A stretch of 64,000 nt of DNA, taken from assembly GCF_001649575.2 (NCBI RefSeq), contig NC_051449.1, positions 19,785,625 to 19,849,624 of the forward strand. The letters are read 5' to 3'. Source of the stretch: Kryptolebias marmoratus (lineage: Eukaryota > Chordata > Actinopteri > Cyprinodontiformes > Rivulidae). Made by a program: the position numbers and the translations under genes. Each line of letters begins with the position of its first letter. Within the stretch, counting starts at the first letter, position 1. Below the pieces are notes generated by a model. That model did not search any database. It was not told where the DNA came from and worked only from the letters and a program-made list of their open reading frames with translations. Below are positions 1-12,639 of the stretch, in pieces.

Positions 1-3000
1 CTCAGTCCAGAAATGTGCAGTTCTAGGCACAGCCAAGATACTGCGCAGAACCCTCAAGCTCCCAGGCCTCTGGTAGAGGACCCGAGCTCAGAGGATGAAA
101 CAAAGACCACCCGCGGAGGGTGAGAAGGGAATTTTTTTTTTATATATATATGAACAGATAGTGTATTTTAAAAATTATAATAATGCATGCATTCCTTCAC
201 AACCTTTCCCTCTGCATGAGACTTCAGCTTCTTTGCTATTTGCTATTAATTTACTCACCATAATGTCTCTGTCACTCTGTGGTCTTGTAATGGGTGATTT
301 TTTGCATCCAAACTCTAATTAAGTGCTGAAACTTTATTGGTTTGCATCTGTCCTTTCAGCTTCTTCAATTTAGCATGTTTGTGCCTTGTAATCCTGCTCC
401 AATTGGACTTCTTCCTCACTGCCAGCACCTCGCCACAAACTAAATACATGGGTTTGCTTTTCACTTCAACAAGAATTATATGCTCTTCCATTTCTCCTGA
501 AAAATGCATCATTAAGCATCCACTTTTTTTGTTTGCAGCTGCCATGATCAACACCTGTTACCCTATCCTATCTTGTGCAGGCACTTGAGCACTCATGTTG
601 TGTTCACTGACCCTAATCCTGGCTCAGATATGTGCATTACTGTCAATTTCAATCAAAGAAAAGCCATTGTTTGTTCATATTTGTTCCTTCCGAGTTTTTA
701 AATATTTAATTTTATTGTTTGTTTGATAGTCTAGATAAAAGGAGGCCAGAGGTTCCCCACTACTCTTCTAAACTGACCTTTGGAGTAAGTGTTAGCAAGT
801 ACATTTGTCTGTATTTTATGTCTTTGCGTCAACCCTGTGAAGCACTGATGACTTGTCCAGGGTGTGGAAGTTTAAAAGTTATATTAACACTATATGGCAG
901 TTACGGCCATCAGAGAAAAAGCTGTGGGAGAATTATATCATGATTCTAACAAGGTTGGGTCAGGTCCTCTGGACGATTCTTCTTAGTTGATACGTTTCAA
1001 GGTAACGTCTTGTGAATGGTGCACCATCTGAGAAGAGTTCCAGAGACATGGACACAGTGTTGTTAATCTGTTCTGTTAGTATACAAAAAGTGGTCCAATG
1101 TCCTATGACCACCCTACTACAATGTAAAAACAAAAATCTGCCAGAACGTGAATGATCTGAGCCTAGATCCTATTATACCCACACCATTCTAGGACCTCTC
1201 TAAGTATACACTACTCTCACCATGCAGCTACAACAACCAATCCACTCTCTCTACACACCAACACTGTGCCAAGCTCAATCATCCTCCAGTCACCTTTTAG
1301 ACACAAAGAAAAAAGCACTTGCTCTAGTCCAGCCTGCTGGACAAGAAAGAAAGAGGGATTGATGTGGTCAAAATTCTGCACAGAAAATCCCTTCACCTGC
1401 ATCATGCTACTGATATTGTCTTCTCTTGCACAGAAAGGCTGAAACTGATGATGGAGGCTCAGAGACCTCACATATGCATGTGGAAACTGGCAGATTGAGA
1501 CAAGGTCACGGAAACAACCCAGAGCAGACATGAGACCCACGGTGGTAGGGTTATGCTATCATTGCATAATCTTCTAGAGCATACCTGCATCACAAGTAGT
1601 CTGAGAGAGTCATGCCAGGGTATGGCACCAGAGGTGTGGTTTGATTAAGAGCAAGTAGTCATAGGAACAAGCTGCTGATGTATATAGGTGAGTGTGAAGA
1701 AGAGAATCTTGGGGATGAAAAACAAAAAGAAACTATTTGGGGAGCACTAAACTCATAACTACAGAAGTTTTCCAATTTTGCCACAATCCAGCTAATAAAT
1801 TATGTAAGTTGTGGGGAGAGTAGCGGGGTCTTTATCCAGTGTAAAAGGGAGCCTAAAATATTATACATGGATATTTTTGTTGAAATTGTCACCTCTCTTA
1901 TTGTCAGTTTTGTTCCACTCAAAACATTCCTTGAAAAACCATACACGCTATTGCAGAGGTTTTTATTTCTCCACTAATCTGCGTTAACTCCTGCAAACTC
2001 CATCAGAAAGCGCCATACAGTCTTAGCTGCAAGAGAAGACAAACACAAGAGTCCTGGCTTTCTAATAAAGTGGGAACGCTTTAAAATATATCCTGAAAAG
2101 AAGCAGACCTCGATAGTTGCACAGCTAGTTTCACACATTACATCCTGCAGACAGTCATACCCTTGGCAGGAGCTGCCTTCTGCTACAGTTGTGGTGGACC
2201 AGTTGTTCCACCCAACAGCCACAAATGTGTTATCCTGACTTCATATTTTCAATACATTCCCTAATGGATCCTCTTTCATTATGGCTCTTACCACGTCTAT
2301 ATCATATGTCCCAGAGTGTGCAAGTGTTGAAGTCTGCTTTTAATATTTTTGTAGATCTTATGGCTTAGACCTACTATGGAATTCCACTGCAACCTTTCAG
2401 CGTATACCTGCACTGACTTATGTGGAGCATTGGAAAGTAATCATCTGACTGTAAGGAAAAATATATTTTTCAAAATAGCATATTCTGCAGAAAATTGAGT
2501 TGATGACACTAAAACTACAGTCTAATGTGCAGCCAGTACACTAAACCTATTCATCTTGGATAGATTTACGAGGTGTAGAAATGTCATTTTCAGTCAGCAA
2601 AAAATAGTAAAAGCCAACAAGTGGTTGTAATTTGCCTTTGCTGGCAATTTAATTTATGCAATTTGGTAAAAACAATGCAAGAGATTGAATATTTTAAAAG
2701 GGAGACCATGCAGCAGTGAGAACAGAGATTCCTAATCTCTGAGTAATGTTTTGTGGGCTTTGTTGTTGTAAAAGAAAGTCCCGCTCTTGATCTTATTGGT
2801 TTTGACAGCCCAAAGAATGAAGAAGGGGAGGAGAGAACGCTAAATAAAAGATTCCCCCTTTCATGCTCAAAAGCATGGCTTAGCCCTGGAAGTAGATTTG
2901 TGATGGGAGGCCAACCTCAGGCTGATTTTGGCAGCTGAGCCGAATCCATCCAAAGGGCAGCATGGTTGATATGACCAATCTAACACTTCTGACAGGGAGC

Positions 3001-3996
3001 CTCCTGACACTGATGCTCCATGAAAGAAATCCACTTTTACCAGAATGCCAAAAACAGAATCAGATGGTTTCAAAGCGTAGATGATGGAGGCCTTAAATCA
3101 TTTCTGTGGTCTTAGTTTGACATTTAGACCCCGGCCCATAGTTAAAAGAACATATCCCAAAGGATTAGCCCAAATTGCTGCTCTTGCAGAAATACACTTG
3201 GACCATTTATCAAAAAAATAGCATGCTTGACCAAAGGAGAGTTTATCATTTTTATGTTTTCATAAAATCCAATCTTTTACTGATAGTAGACATCTGAGCC
3301 AATGGGAGTTTTTTAACGTTTCAAGAACAGAATTCTGCCTTAAGCTGTGTTTTAGCTTCACCATATGGACCAAGCTACAGTTTGATTTCATCACGAATCC
3401 TAAATCCTGTGAGGTTAAAATAAAGAAAATGAGGCTCTGCCAGAAAATTATTATTAGACATAGTGTCCTTTATTTTCTTTCTATAATCAGAGGTATTCTT
3501 GCTTCGAAAGTTTAAGCAAAAGTCGAAGCAATTGGCGCGCCTGCACGTCTCCAACCACACAATCTGAATCTCTCAAGCCTCGGCCTGACAGGAGTGACAG
3601 TGTTTACATAGAGGCTCCTCAGGCAGGGCTGTAAATCTCATCTGCACTTTTTCCCACCAGCTTTCTCTCTCCTTCAGACCACGCTGGCATTCATCGAGTT
3701 TGCCACACAGGAGCAAGTTTTTGATGACTTATTATTTTTTAAAAAGGTTATTTTCCTTTCTTTTCCGTCTCTTTCTGAATGCCTCACATTGACCAGCAGT
3801 CACTTCTTTTATATGAATCCAGGTCTTGCAAAATGTACAAAAACACCACACCAAATTTTAGCTCAAACTCCTTAAAATTGACTGCATATTAGCAATTTGG
3901 GGGGTTTTCTAAGGTAAGTTTGCTGTTGTGGCTATCTTAAATTTGTATTAACCTTAAAAGTTAATTAGCTGTAGGTCTATATCCAGTGTTAACTAC
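1..3996. other. No gene recognised
   Basis: AT-rich sequence with only short, unsupported reading frames on both strands. I see no splice-linked exon series and no known protein motif. A stretch near 1800-1860 (TATCCAGTGTAAAAGGGAGCC) resembles one at 47590-47615 and is probably a dispersed repeat. Confidence -1.
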
Positions 3997-4035
3997 TTTA
4001 TGAACTAGTTAAAAATTTGTTAACTAGTTCATAAA
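3997..4035. repeat. Perfect inverted repeat, 16-bp arms
   Basis: TTTATGAACTAGTTAA at 3997-4012 is followed, after 7 nt, by its exact reverse complement at 4020-4035. It lies next to dispersed-repeat sequence and may be a transposon end or a local foldback. Function unknown. Confidence -1.
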
Positions 4036-4079
4036 CTATTTTGCTAACATACAGACAGAGGTTAACATCAATAGTTAAT

Positions 4080-5500
4080 AGTTAGCAAAGTTTTAAACAA
4101 AGATTTTGTGCAATCTGTTTGGCGCTTAAACTATGAGTTGCGGATGACTCTCAGCTACTACCACACAAACCTTTAAAATAATATCTGTGCACCTGGCAGA
4201 GTCATCGCCATTTTTGTATTTGATTAGGTTGATTATCTTGGAGGCCACCTTAAATTGGGTTGACACCAAAACATAATCAGTTGTACATGTGCATCAAGTG
4301 ACTACTTTCTGTGACTTTTATTAAATTTTGTTTGTTGGATCATGAAATATTTTGCTAACAGACAAACACACATGCATACACATACAAAAATAGGCAATTA
4401 CATGGTTACCCATCTTTCATAACGGTGTGCAGTAACTAAACTGAAGAGGACTAAGACTTGAACCTTGAACCATGAATAATGCTAACTTTGACTCATAATT
4501 ACCAAATGAAACCAAAAAAGTTCTATTGGTAAGATAAAAAAGTAGTCAGCTGAGAGTGACACCTCTTAAACCTAAAAACTGTGTTTAAGGCATTAAAGAC
4601 AAATTCAACAATCAGCTGTATCAGAAGCTGTGCCACGGTCAAGAAGTATCAGAGGATAAATTTGGTTGTTGTCTAAGCTAAAGCTGAGATCATCAGTAAT
4701 TCTGAGCAAGTTTGTCTCTGTGCTGTGGTTGATTCTAAAAACCAGACAGGTAAACAACCAATAAAACATTCAGACAAAACATCAGCCCACTGACTCTTAC
4801 TGGTACCACCAAGCTTTGTTCTGTGTGCTGGGGCAAGACTTCGTTTAACGTCAGAAACCTCAAAACGTGAATCACTAAGAACACTGCATTCAAATTCCTT
4901 TGTTCTTATTTCTGTTCTAAAACACAGAATAAACGCATTGTTAATCTAAAACATTCCCTCGTTTCCTGCCTAACTCCGTTGTGGCTTTTTCTCTAGGCCT
5001 GCAGACTTTTAGCACCCTATGCCAAGTAGACCACAAGCATTGGTGCCAGTGATTAGGCCCGTCTGCTGAGGAGGCAACGGGATACACAAGCTTCACTACA
5101 TGAGGAAATGGATCAGGGGCTTTACATAAGACATACGTGAGAAAACAGGATCCATGGTTCCTCATGAAGATCTGCAGATATCAACAGTTCCTTGATTTTA
5201 GTTGATGACTTACCACAAGGTGAAAAGAAGAAACAATTAAAAGCCTAGAAATTCTCGAAGGAATGCATATCTGTAAAACCAACTGAATTACAGTCACCTG
5301 TGTTTTTTTGTTAATTTAGGTTGGCTGTGGCTACTATCTGGAGTTGGACTTGCTCCCAAAGTTAATCAGTTGTAGATGTACATCTAGTAATTACTTCCTA
5401 AAAGTTTAATTAAAACCAGTCCAGTGGTTCATGAGATATTTGCTAACAACACACACACAGAGACAGGATCAAACAAATTAGTACCCACCTTTTGCTTTTC
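4080..5500 (+). repeat. Dispersed repeat family B (two copies)
   Basis: 4080-4400 and about 5235-5480 carry the signature of a roughly 350-450-bp repeat found at least a dozen times here. It contains CTCAGCTACTACCACAC, then CCATTTTTGT, TTGGGTTGACTCC (variants), AATCAGTTGTAGATGTACAT and CATGAGATATTTGCTAAC (variants), and ends in an ACACACA stretch. No coding capacity was seen. I cannot assign it to a named family. Confidence -1.
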
Positions 5501-6404
5501 AGTGGAGGGCGATTAACACATTCTAAAGCTAACTCTGTGGATAAAGTCATTACACAACTGACCAAAGTTAAAATTGTAATGTCACACCATTATGTAGCAG
5601 GGAGCAGTGGAGGGTGGTCATTAAAATCATTTTTAGAGATGAGTATTATGTATGTATTAGAAAACGTGTTACTTGTATTGCAAAGACAAGATTTTACTGC
5701 TCTTGTTGATCAATGTGGAGTTCACTAATGTGACTTCTATTTATTTTTCTTTTGTATAATTAATCTGCTTTGTTTTTTAAGATAAATTCTGTGAGATAGA
5801 ACGTGTTAGTTGCTCTACACATAAAAACTTTTTCCAGAACTTCTGCAGTCTATTAACAACTCGTCCTTTTTAATCCGTTCTTCATGCGTTTCCTCTGCCA
5901 ACGTTATTGTTTCTTAGTTACTGCACTTGGTAATATGTGTTCAGCGCAGACACTGTCTGAAATGTGGCTGAGTTAAATTAAAATCAAATGACTTCTTTTT
6001 ATTAAAAAAAAAAAAATAACGGACTATAAGCAAAACCATTACCTGTGTCAACGAGTTCAGTCAGTCGTCCAAAAGGCGCCTTAGTTGCGTTGCTCCTGCA
6101 GGTTCATGCCCTCCATTCTCCGTCTCCCCTCTCTCAGTCCTGCTTTCTGCCTTTGCTCTCATTGAGGGTGAAGGCAGAGTGAAGATGGGGAGCGGTGGAG
6201 GGTGGTCCATGTAGAGAAAGAGGGAGGCTGATGGAGTGATTTTCCCCCTGCAGCCTGAGCAGAGCCAAGGCTCGGCCCTGCCTTCCTGCTCTGATGTCAT
6301 GTAAGTTTTAGGAGGAGAGGATGGACACTGGTGATGCATCCAGCTGCCTGGCAGTCACTGAGCGGTGTAAACACTGGCAACTTCAAATCACTCATTCTGT
6401 CATC
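5501..6404. other. Gene-free stretch with one isolated exon-like segment
   Basis: No gene can be supported. The only notable item is 6254-6300, which has a strong acceptor (TTTTCCCCCTGCAG) and a perfect GTAAGT donor but no partner exon that I can find. Confidence -1.
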
Positions 6405-7960
6405 TTTAAACACATAGTTCAGCCATTTTGAAGCAGGATTTAGTGGAAAAGTTATCCTAGCTTCTGTAGATAGCTGTTTGAGCAACCTCAGTTTGGAGAA
6501 ACAGAGATTGATGAACTAACGACTAGTTCAAATGAAGCTAAGACTGAAATGTACTGCTGTCGTCTTAAAGGGATAGTATAGTCATTTTTTAAGTGATGTG
6601 TCAAATAGTTATCAATAGTATTAGATCAGTCACAGAGCACAAAGTGTGCAGAAAGAGGCAAAAGTTGTTTGAGTAGCCAAACGAGAGCCAGTTTTTATCA
6701 ATTTTCAAGCCGATAAAAGAACCAATGTAGTGTGGGAGAACACTACATTGGTTAATATTAAATCTCCACACTTTTCTACAACACTGTTTGTCACTGTTTT
6801 ATTGACCCAAAGAATGTATGTGTTACTACACAAATGTATGCATGTTGAAGATAGACCCTTTAAAGCTGATGGTGCTGAGATAGTGAACGTGTCCAACTAC
6901 CAGGACCTGAAGAAACCTTTGTACTGACTCGACGTGCTGATCCATTTTCACACCATTATGGCATTTTTAAGAAAGAGTTGTTTTTATAAGCATGAAAAAC
7001 TGGCACTCTTTTGGCTATTATCCTAGCCTGGACGAAGACTTTTGCCTCTTTCAATATTATGGCTAACTATCTGACAGTTATTCTCTTAAAAAAATGACTT
7101 AAAACCAATTGTCTTCAAAAATTCACAGCAGTTCATGCAAACATGATTTTATGAAACTTTACACCGTTGTCCATTTTGCAGTCCATATACATGGAATTTT
7201 CTGATTATTTGACAGTGCTTATATAAGTTTTGGCAGCTAGCTGTAGCACTTCAGGTACAGCCTGGAGACAATATCACTATTTCTGCTGGCATACCGGTGC
7301 AATGCACAATTGACAGCAGTGTAAAGACTTATGAAACAGTGTTCACAAAAACTGCTATAAACTTTTAAAGACTCGGGTTGTTTTAAAAAGACAAAACCTA
7401 CTTTAGTAGGGGGTCTGCTCCGTTACCCATTAATAGCTCATCAAAACAGTCTGAGTAGACCCACTTTCAACGCAGATGTTGACCAAAAACTACTTTAACC
7501 TTTAAAATTTCACACTTGTTAATGCAAACATTAATTCATTAGTTTTACACCACAGTCAGTTTTGTATTTTACAGGCTCATTCTAGCAGAAATAGTTAGAA
7601 ATATCAGCAGTAAGTGTCCCCAGGCTGCACCAGAAGTGCTACAGCTCACTGCTGCTGCTGTTGCCATTAATGCTTGCAAACAGAGTTCCATGCAAAAGCC
7701 TGTAGCTGTGTACTGAAAACATGACCACCGTGTAAAAGTTGATAAAACAAGATGTATAAAAACTTGGAGGTTGGAGTTGTTTTAAGATGGCAGCAATCTG
7801 TTTTGGTCTTGGTTGTGTCAGACTAGCCATTAATTTGTCAATCACAATGGAATCAGAGAAAAGCTATTTTTCCAAACAGCAGCCGTTCAAAGAGCTATCT
7901 ATAACCAGTAAGATATTATTTGTTCATATCTTTTGTACAGAACCTCAAAGATCTTGTTTG
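6405..7960. repeat. Composite of foldback MITE family A and a nested inverted-repeat element
   Basis: 6405-6530 and 7780-7930 are inverted terminal portions of family A (TGTAGATAGCT and GCAACCTCAGTTTGGAGAAA on one side, their inverse near 7880-7915). Between them, 6566-7103 has its own inverted ends (TTAAAG...AGTCATTTTTTAAG against CTTAAAAAAATGACT). It also carries a paired inner block AGAGGCAAAAG / CTTTTGCCTCT. It reads as a MITE inserted into a MITE, with no coding content. Confidence -1.
6720..6753. repeat. Perfect 13-bp hairpin
   Basis: AACCAATGTAGTG, an 8-nt loop, then CACTACATTGGTT. It sits inside the nested inverted-repeat element of 6566-7103. Too short to be a microRNA precursor. 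Confidence -1.
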
Positions 7961-7978
7961 CAAGATCAGCTTGTTTAT

Positions 7979-8024
7979 CTTTCTCTTTCTCTCTCTCTCT
8001 CTCCCTCCCACACACACACACACG
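7979..8024. repeat. CT/CA microsatellite
   Basis: A TCTC tract runs into CACACA. It explains the low-complexity reading frames on both strands here. Confidence -1.
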
Positions 8025-8099
8025 TATGTATTTTTGTCCTTATTAGGACATTGTATTGACTTCCATTCATTTTTATAGCCTAACCATAACCAGTACATG

Positions 8100-9889
8100 T
8101 CTAACTCTAAACCTAACCCTTAATCCAAAACTGTTCTTTCATCATATTAGGACCTGGCTTTGGTCTGCAGGAGTACCAGTCCTAACAAGTTAGGCAGTTA
8201 CACCAGAAAAAATCCTAAAAGGGTAATAAAAATAACACACACACGCAAACACACACCGTTTCTCACAGTCTACTTTCTCCTCCTTATGAATCTGTTTCTA
8301 ATTTGTGCTCTAATTTGATCATTGACTTATTCTGATGATCCAGTAGCCTGAGCACACTAATAGGACTGTTTTGGATGAGCGAGGTCCTGTGTTTTCTGCA
8401 TTAAAGGGATGTGTGTCTCTCCTGCAGCAGCCTAAGAGGCGCTTGGCAGCTGTGTTTATTTGGTTATGAAGACAATATGCACAGGGCTTTAAAAAAAAAA
8501 AAAAAAAATAGAGCCCTCAGCTAAATGTTCTGGATCGAGGAAGAAGCACGGGCTTTGAATCTGGGGGGGATTCTCTGAGTGGGGAGACATTCTTCCTCAG
8601 TGTGTGGGAAGACGGATTTGCTCATGAGCATCACGACGGGACATTCATAATGCAGAAAGGAGTGCGCTCATCTGTTTAGCTGTGTGGATCCCGGTGACGC
8701 ATGTGTGTGGGGACATGTGTTTGTACATGTGTGACCGAGACGGTTTGTCTCAGTGGTGGACGGTTTTGTTTAATGTACATATTGTCAAATTGAAATAATG
8801 CTTTAATGAAAGGAGCCAGGAAAAAGAAACGACCTGATTTATATTTAGTCATGCTGCTGTTTATATTGTTTCTCTAATTATGCCCTTTATTGTTCAATGG
8901 AAGGTCCGAACTCAAGCTGCGTCATCAACTAAATCTCTTACTATTTCTGAGTGGTAAAACAGCCTTCTTTGGAAACTTAAATGGATTTACTTTGTTTAGT
9001 TTTACTAGTTTTGTTTAGTTTTGCTTTCTGTAATATTAGCAAAAGTAGTTTCAGCTTACATCATACACTGAAGCTACATTCATGTGCACCAATTCTGAGG
9101 CCAATTCTTTATCCTTCTTACTTGTTCAAAAACAGAAAACTTGCTTTTCACAATAATGAAACTCAGCTGTTATCGTGACAAAGGAACAAACCCTTTTCTG
9201 TGAGCCCCTCCTTGTGGCTAAACCCTTTTATTACCTACAGTGGCACAAGAACGTCACAAAAACAGTTCTCAGACTTCATTTGGCATAACAGTTGTTTCAG
9301 TGTTTCAACATTTTTGTGGCAGACTAGAAATTGTGGAAACAATGCAACCAATAATGAAATCCCCCCGACCCCCCAAAAAATATTATATATATGACAATAT
9401 ACTGCACAAACCTTACGTTGGTCATGGATTCATATTTTATTACAAACCTGAAGTTGACATATACTGACAGCCAAGAGTGGAAAACAAATGAAGCAAATGG
9501 GGGGAAAAATTAACTGTAGTTTCTAAATGGTGCAGGAGAAAGCAGATTTGGGCTTTGACCTGTTGTGGCTGCTTGTGCTGCTTCCAGAGGTGGAAGGTCT
9601 GAATGTGATGAGAGGATAAAGGGCAGCAGCTGCATCAAAGTCCAGGTTGAGGGTCTTCAGCTGAAGGGAGGAAAAGACAGATCCTTTCTGAAGATCCTTT
9701 TCGAAGAGGATCCAAGAGACCTACAGACAGAGCAATGTAAAGACTTAGAGTCAGGATTCCAGTCTTTAGCTTTACAGACAAAGGTTTAAAATGTTCAACG
9801 AGTCATTTAGGATGATGAAGATCAGTTACTTTTATCACAAAGCCCTGCAGAGAAAGCAATCTTAAATGTCCTCAGTAGGTTTCACTGAC
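8100..9889. other. No gene recognised
   Basis: Mostly unique-looking sequence with a poly(A) run at about 8491-8508 and short frames lacking homology that I recognise. 8370-8760 is less AT-rich and free of recognisable repeats, so it is the likeliest place here for conserved non-coding sequence. That cannot be tested without alignment. Confidence -1.
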
Positions 9890-9892
9890 ACT

Positions 9893-10260
9893 TCAATTCA
9901 ATTTAGTTTATTTATATTGCACCAAAGGTCATCTCAGGGTACTGTATAAATAAAGAAACAAGTCCAAATTATAATCCAGCTTAGCTTCAGATTCAAGTCC
10001 AATTATAACTACTTCAGTTCTTATTATAATGTAATTCATTCACATACAGTACATTATAAAATGCCAATAAGTAAAAGTTTCCATCTTAGGAACCAGGTCA
10101 TTGTGTCAAATCTTCGCTTCGTTACAATCTCCCATCCAGAGCAGAATCAGAACCAGAACCAGGCTCAGGATGGACTGGCTAAGGTTTCAGAGGACAGGAA
10201 AGGTTCACAGATGGCCCTCGAGGACCAGGATTGGCCCCCCCGGTTATAGAAGCAAAACTA
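9893..10260 (+). repeat. SINE-type dispersed repeat (CAATTTAGTTTATTTATATTG type)
   Basis: It starts with TTCAATTCAATTTAGTTTAT and contains CATCTCAGGGTACTGTAT, CCCATCC..GAGCAGAATC and AGAACCAGAACCAGGCTC. This order is shared with the copies at 38140-38500 and 51785-52025. A hAT-like end (GGCCCTCGAGGACCAGGATT) follows at 10215-10235. Confidence -1.
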
Positions 10261-11179
10261 ACGGCCCATTCACATTTATTGTTTTAAAGTCGTTTTGAAT
10301 CTATTTCGAGTGATTTGATTGCATGTAGTCAGCTCTTTTTCTGTTTACAGTTGTTGGTAAAATGTGTATCCTAAACTGTTTTGTGATGTATAAGAATGAC
10401 ACGCACTGTATGCAGACACACGGCCACGTCACACAGAGGGCTGTCAGTGACCAACAAACAGGACTTCAGAAGGTCTGCTGATGTTTCCGTCATAATGACA
10501 ATACAGTCTGACATCTGAAATATATTATTAGTTTGACATTAACACAGTTCAGAGCCATTTGAGTCACTTTTTTGTTGAGTTATCAAATAATACGCCTAAT
10601 TAGCTAACAGAGTGAATGATTAGTGGCTTCACAAAACTCAGCGTTGAAACAAAGACTGAAGATTTTAACCTCTAAAAATCCACTACAGTAAAACACGGTG
10701 CTCTGACAGCTGTCAGCTATTTTACAGCTCCACTGTGGATGTAACATCCGCTCTGTCTTTAAGTAGGTGAATATAACGCAACATAATGCTGTTGTTGTGT
10801 GACTGACAGCACAATATAGCTGACAGTGAACCACAGTCCAACAGCTCTAAACAATTAAACAAACAATAAACTAGCAAAATTCACCCATACAACATCCTGT
10901 AATTCAAAATCGACCTTTTTATTAGGATGGGTCCTAATAAACTCATTTAAACTCGTTTATCCCAGTACTCCTGCAATACTGTTTGCGTATATGTCCTGAT
11001 GAATGGCTTGATTTTAGCTTTGCTCAATGGAACTGTTAGGTCCGTGGTCCTTCTCTTGATAGCTTGTTTTCCCCAGGATGTCTGAGAATTTGTTCCCCTC
11101 CACATCAACATGGACAGGGTCCCAAAGGAACTGTATTCTTGTACCTGTAATTTCCATCCTATACATTGTAACTTCATTG
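10261..11179. other. No gene recognised
   Basis: AT-rich sequence without recognisable coding exons or clear repeats. The minus-strand frames at 10604-10834 and 10947-11336 show no protein motif and run into transposon sequence. Confidence -1.
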
Positions 11180-11403
11180 ATGATATCTGATTAACAGGCT
11201 TCTGCAGAACATAAAGAGGCATTTCAGCCATTGAATCAGGTGTGTTGGAGCCAGGGGTGGAAATTAGCACCCGCCACCCGCCAAATGCGGGTAAATATTT
11301 GAAGTGGCGGGTGAATTTGATCAACACACACGCCACTGTGGCGGGTTGGCAATTTGAACAGAAAAGGTGTTATTTGTCCTCCTGACATATAGGGGGCAGC
11401 AAT

Positions 11404-11915
11404 NNNNNNNNNNNNNNNNNNNNNNNNNNNNNNNNNNNNNNNNNNNNNNNNNNNNNNNNNNNNNNNNNNNNNNNNNNNNNNNNNNNNNNNNNNNNNNNNN
11501 NNNNNNNNNNNNNNNNNNNNNNNNNNNNNNNNNNNNNNNNNNNNNNNNNNNNNNNNNNNNNNNNNNNNNNNNNNNNNNNNNNNNNNNNNNNNNNNNNNNN
11601 NNNNNNNNNNNNNNNNNNNNNNNNNNNNNNNNNNNNNNNNNNNNNNNNNNNNNNNNNNNNNNNNNNNNNNNNNNNNNNNNNNNNNNNNNNNNNNNNNNNN
11701 NNNNNNNNNNNNNNNNNNNNNNNNNNNNNNNNNNNNNNNNNNNNNNNNNNNNNNNNNNNNNNNNNNNNNNNNNNNNNNNNNNNNNNNNNNNNNNNNNNNN
11801 NNNNNNNNNNNNNNNNNNNNNNNNNNNNNNNNNNNNNNNNNNNNNNNNNNNNNNNNNNNNNNNNNNNNNNNNNNNNNNNNNNNNNNNNNNNNNNNNNNNN
11901 NNNNNNNNNNNNNNN
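11404..11915. other. Assembly gap (512 N)
   Basis: A run of N inside the inner hAT-type element. Open reading frames across it are meaningless. The unit beginning GGAATAAATACAGTTAAAG right after the gap recurs at 12074, so an unresolved tandem array probably caused the gap. Confidence -1.
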
Positions 11916-12107
11916 GGAATAAATACAGTTAAAGACTTGTTGGTAAATTATTTTTGTCCTGTGTTTTAGAGGGGGAACCAATTATTTCAGACGGCTGAAA
12001 TATTTGGTTCCCCCCTTGTAACCTTTGCAAAAAAAGAACAAATGTCTCCAAATTCACAGGACTTGTTGAAAGTGGAATAAACAGTTAAAGACTTGTTGGT
12101 AAATTAA
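11916..12107. repeat. Tandem repeat of about 158 bp beside the gap
   Basis: The block GTTAAAGACTTGTTGGTAAA occurs just after 11916 and again after 12074, each preceded by GGAATAAA. One full period and the start of a second are visible; further units may lie in the gap. Confidence -1.
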
Positions 12108-12639
12108 CTGGTTGTTGTTGGATAATTAATGATCTAAATAACATTCAACCCAAATGTTATTTAGATAAAAGCGAAATACCACTTCAGGCGGAGAAAACCA
12201 CCTGAATAATAAAAATATTACAACAGTTCACTGCAAACCCACATGATGCACTCGATCCACTACAGATTACATGCAGTCTAACACCAATATAGGTGTTGTG
12301 ATGAGAAGCTATTTTATTTTCTGTTTTTCAAGAGTATTCAGCTTGTAGGGCACCACAACTGCTTCCACCTGCGTCGATCATCATCATTATATGAAATAAC
12401 TTTTTGTCACAACAAAAAATAGTGGCTGGTAAAATATTTGAGTGGCTGGTAAAAAAATTTGTCCACCAGCCACTATGGCTGGTGAACAAAATTTTTAATT
12501 TCCACCCCTGGTTGGAGCAGGGAAACAAGTTAAACATGCAAAAAGTGGCCCTCAGGGACTAGGATTGGACACCACTAGAACAAACATGTTATACCAATAA
12601 GCATATGCAGAAGAGCCCTCAGACGTGACATATCTAGCA

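Larger units (their letters stand above)
11252..12510. mobile_element. Non-autonomous hAT-type element with exact 8-bp target duplication
   Basis: Both ends begin CAGGGGTGGAAATTA (the right end on the minus strand). The element is bounded by identical 8-bp copies of GTTGGAGC at 11244-11251 and 12511-12518, as hAT transposition produces. No transposase is visible, though 512 bases inside are unknown (11404-11915). It contains a roughly 158-bp tandem repeat next to the gap and a palindrome at 11971-12015. Confidence -1.
11180..12577. mobile_element. Older hAT-type element interrupted by the inner element
   Basis: Either side of the inner insertion are the two halves of a common fish repeat. 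The left half ends in AATCAGGTGTGTTGGAGC. The right half continues as GCAGGGAAACAAG, AACATGCA and GGCCCTCAGGGACTAGGATT and ends near GGACACCAC at 12577. Repeats with these ends (a GGCCCTCGAGGACCAGGATTGG-type terminus) are familiar hAT-like elements of fish genomes. The left end near 11180 is approximate and decayed. Confidence -1.

Noticed and set aside
11367..11981. 200-codon frames on both strands
   Set aside because: They consist almost entirely of N from the assembly gap.
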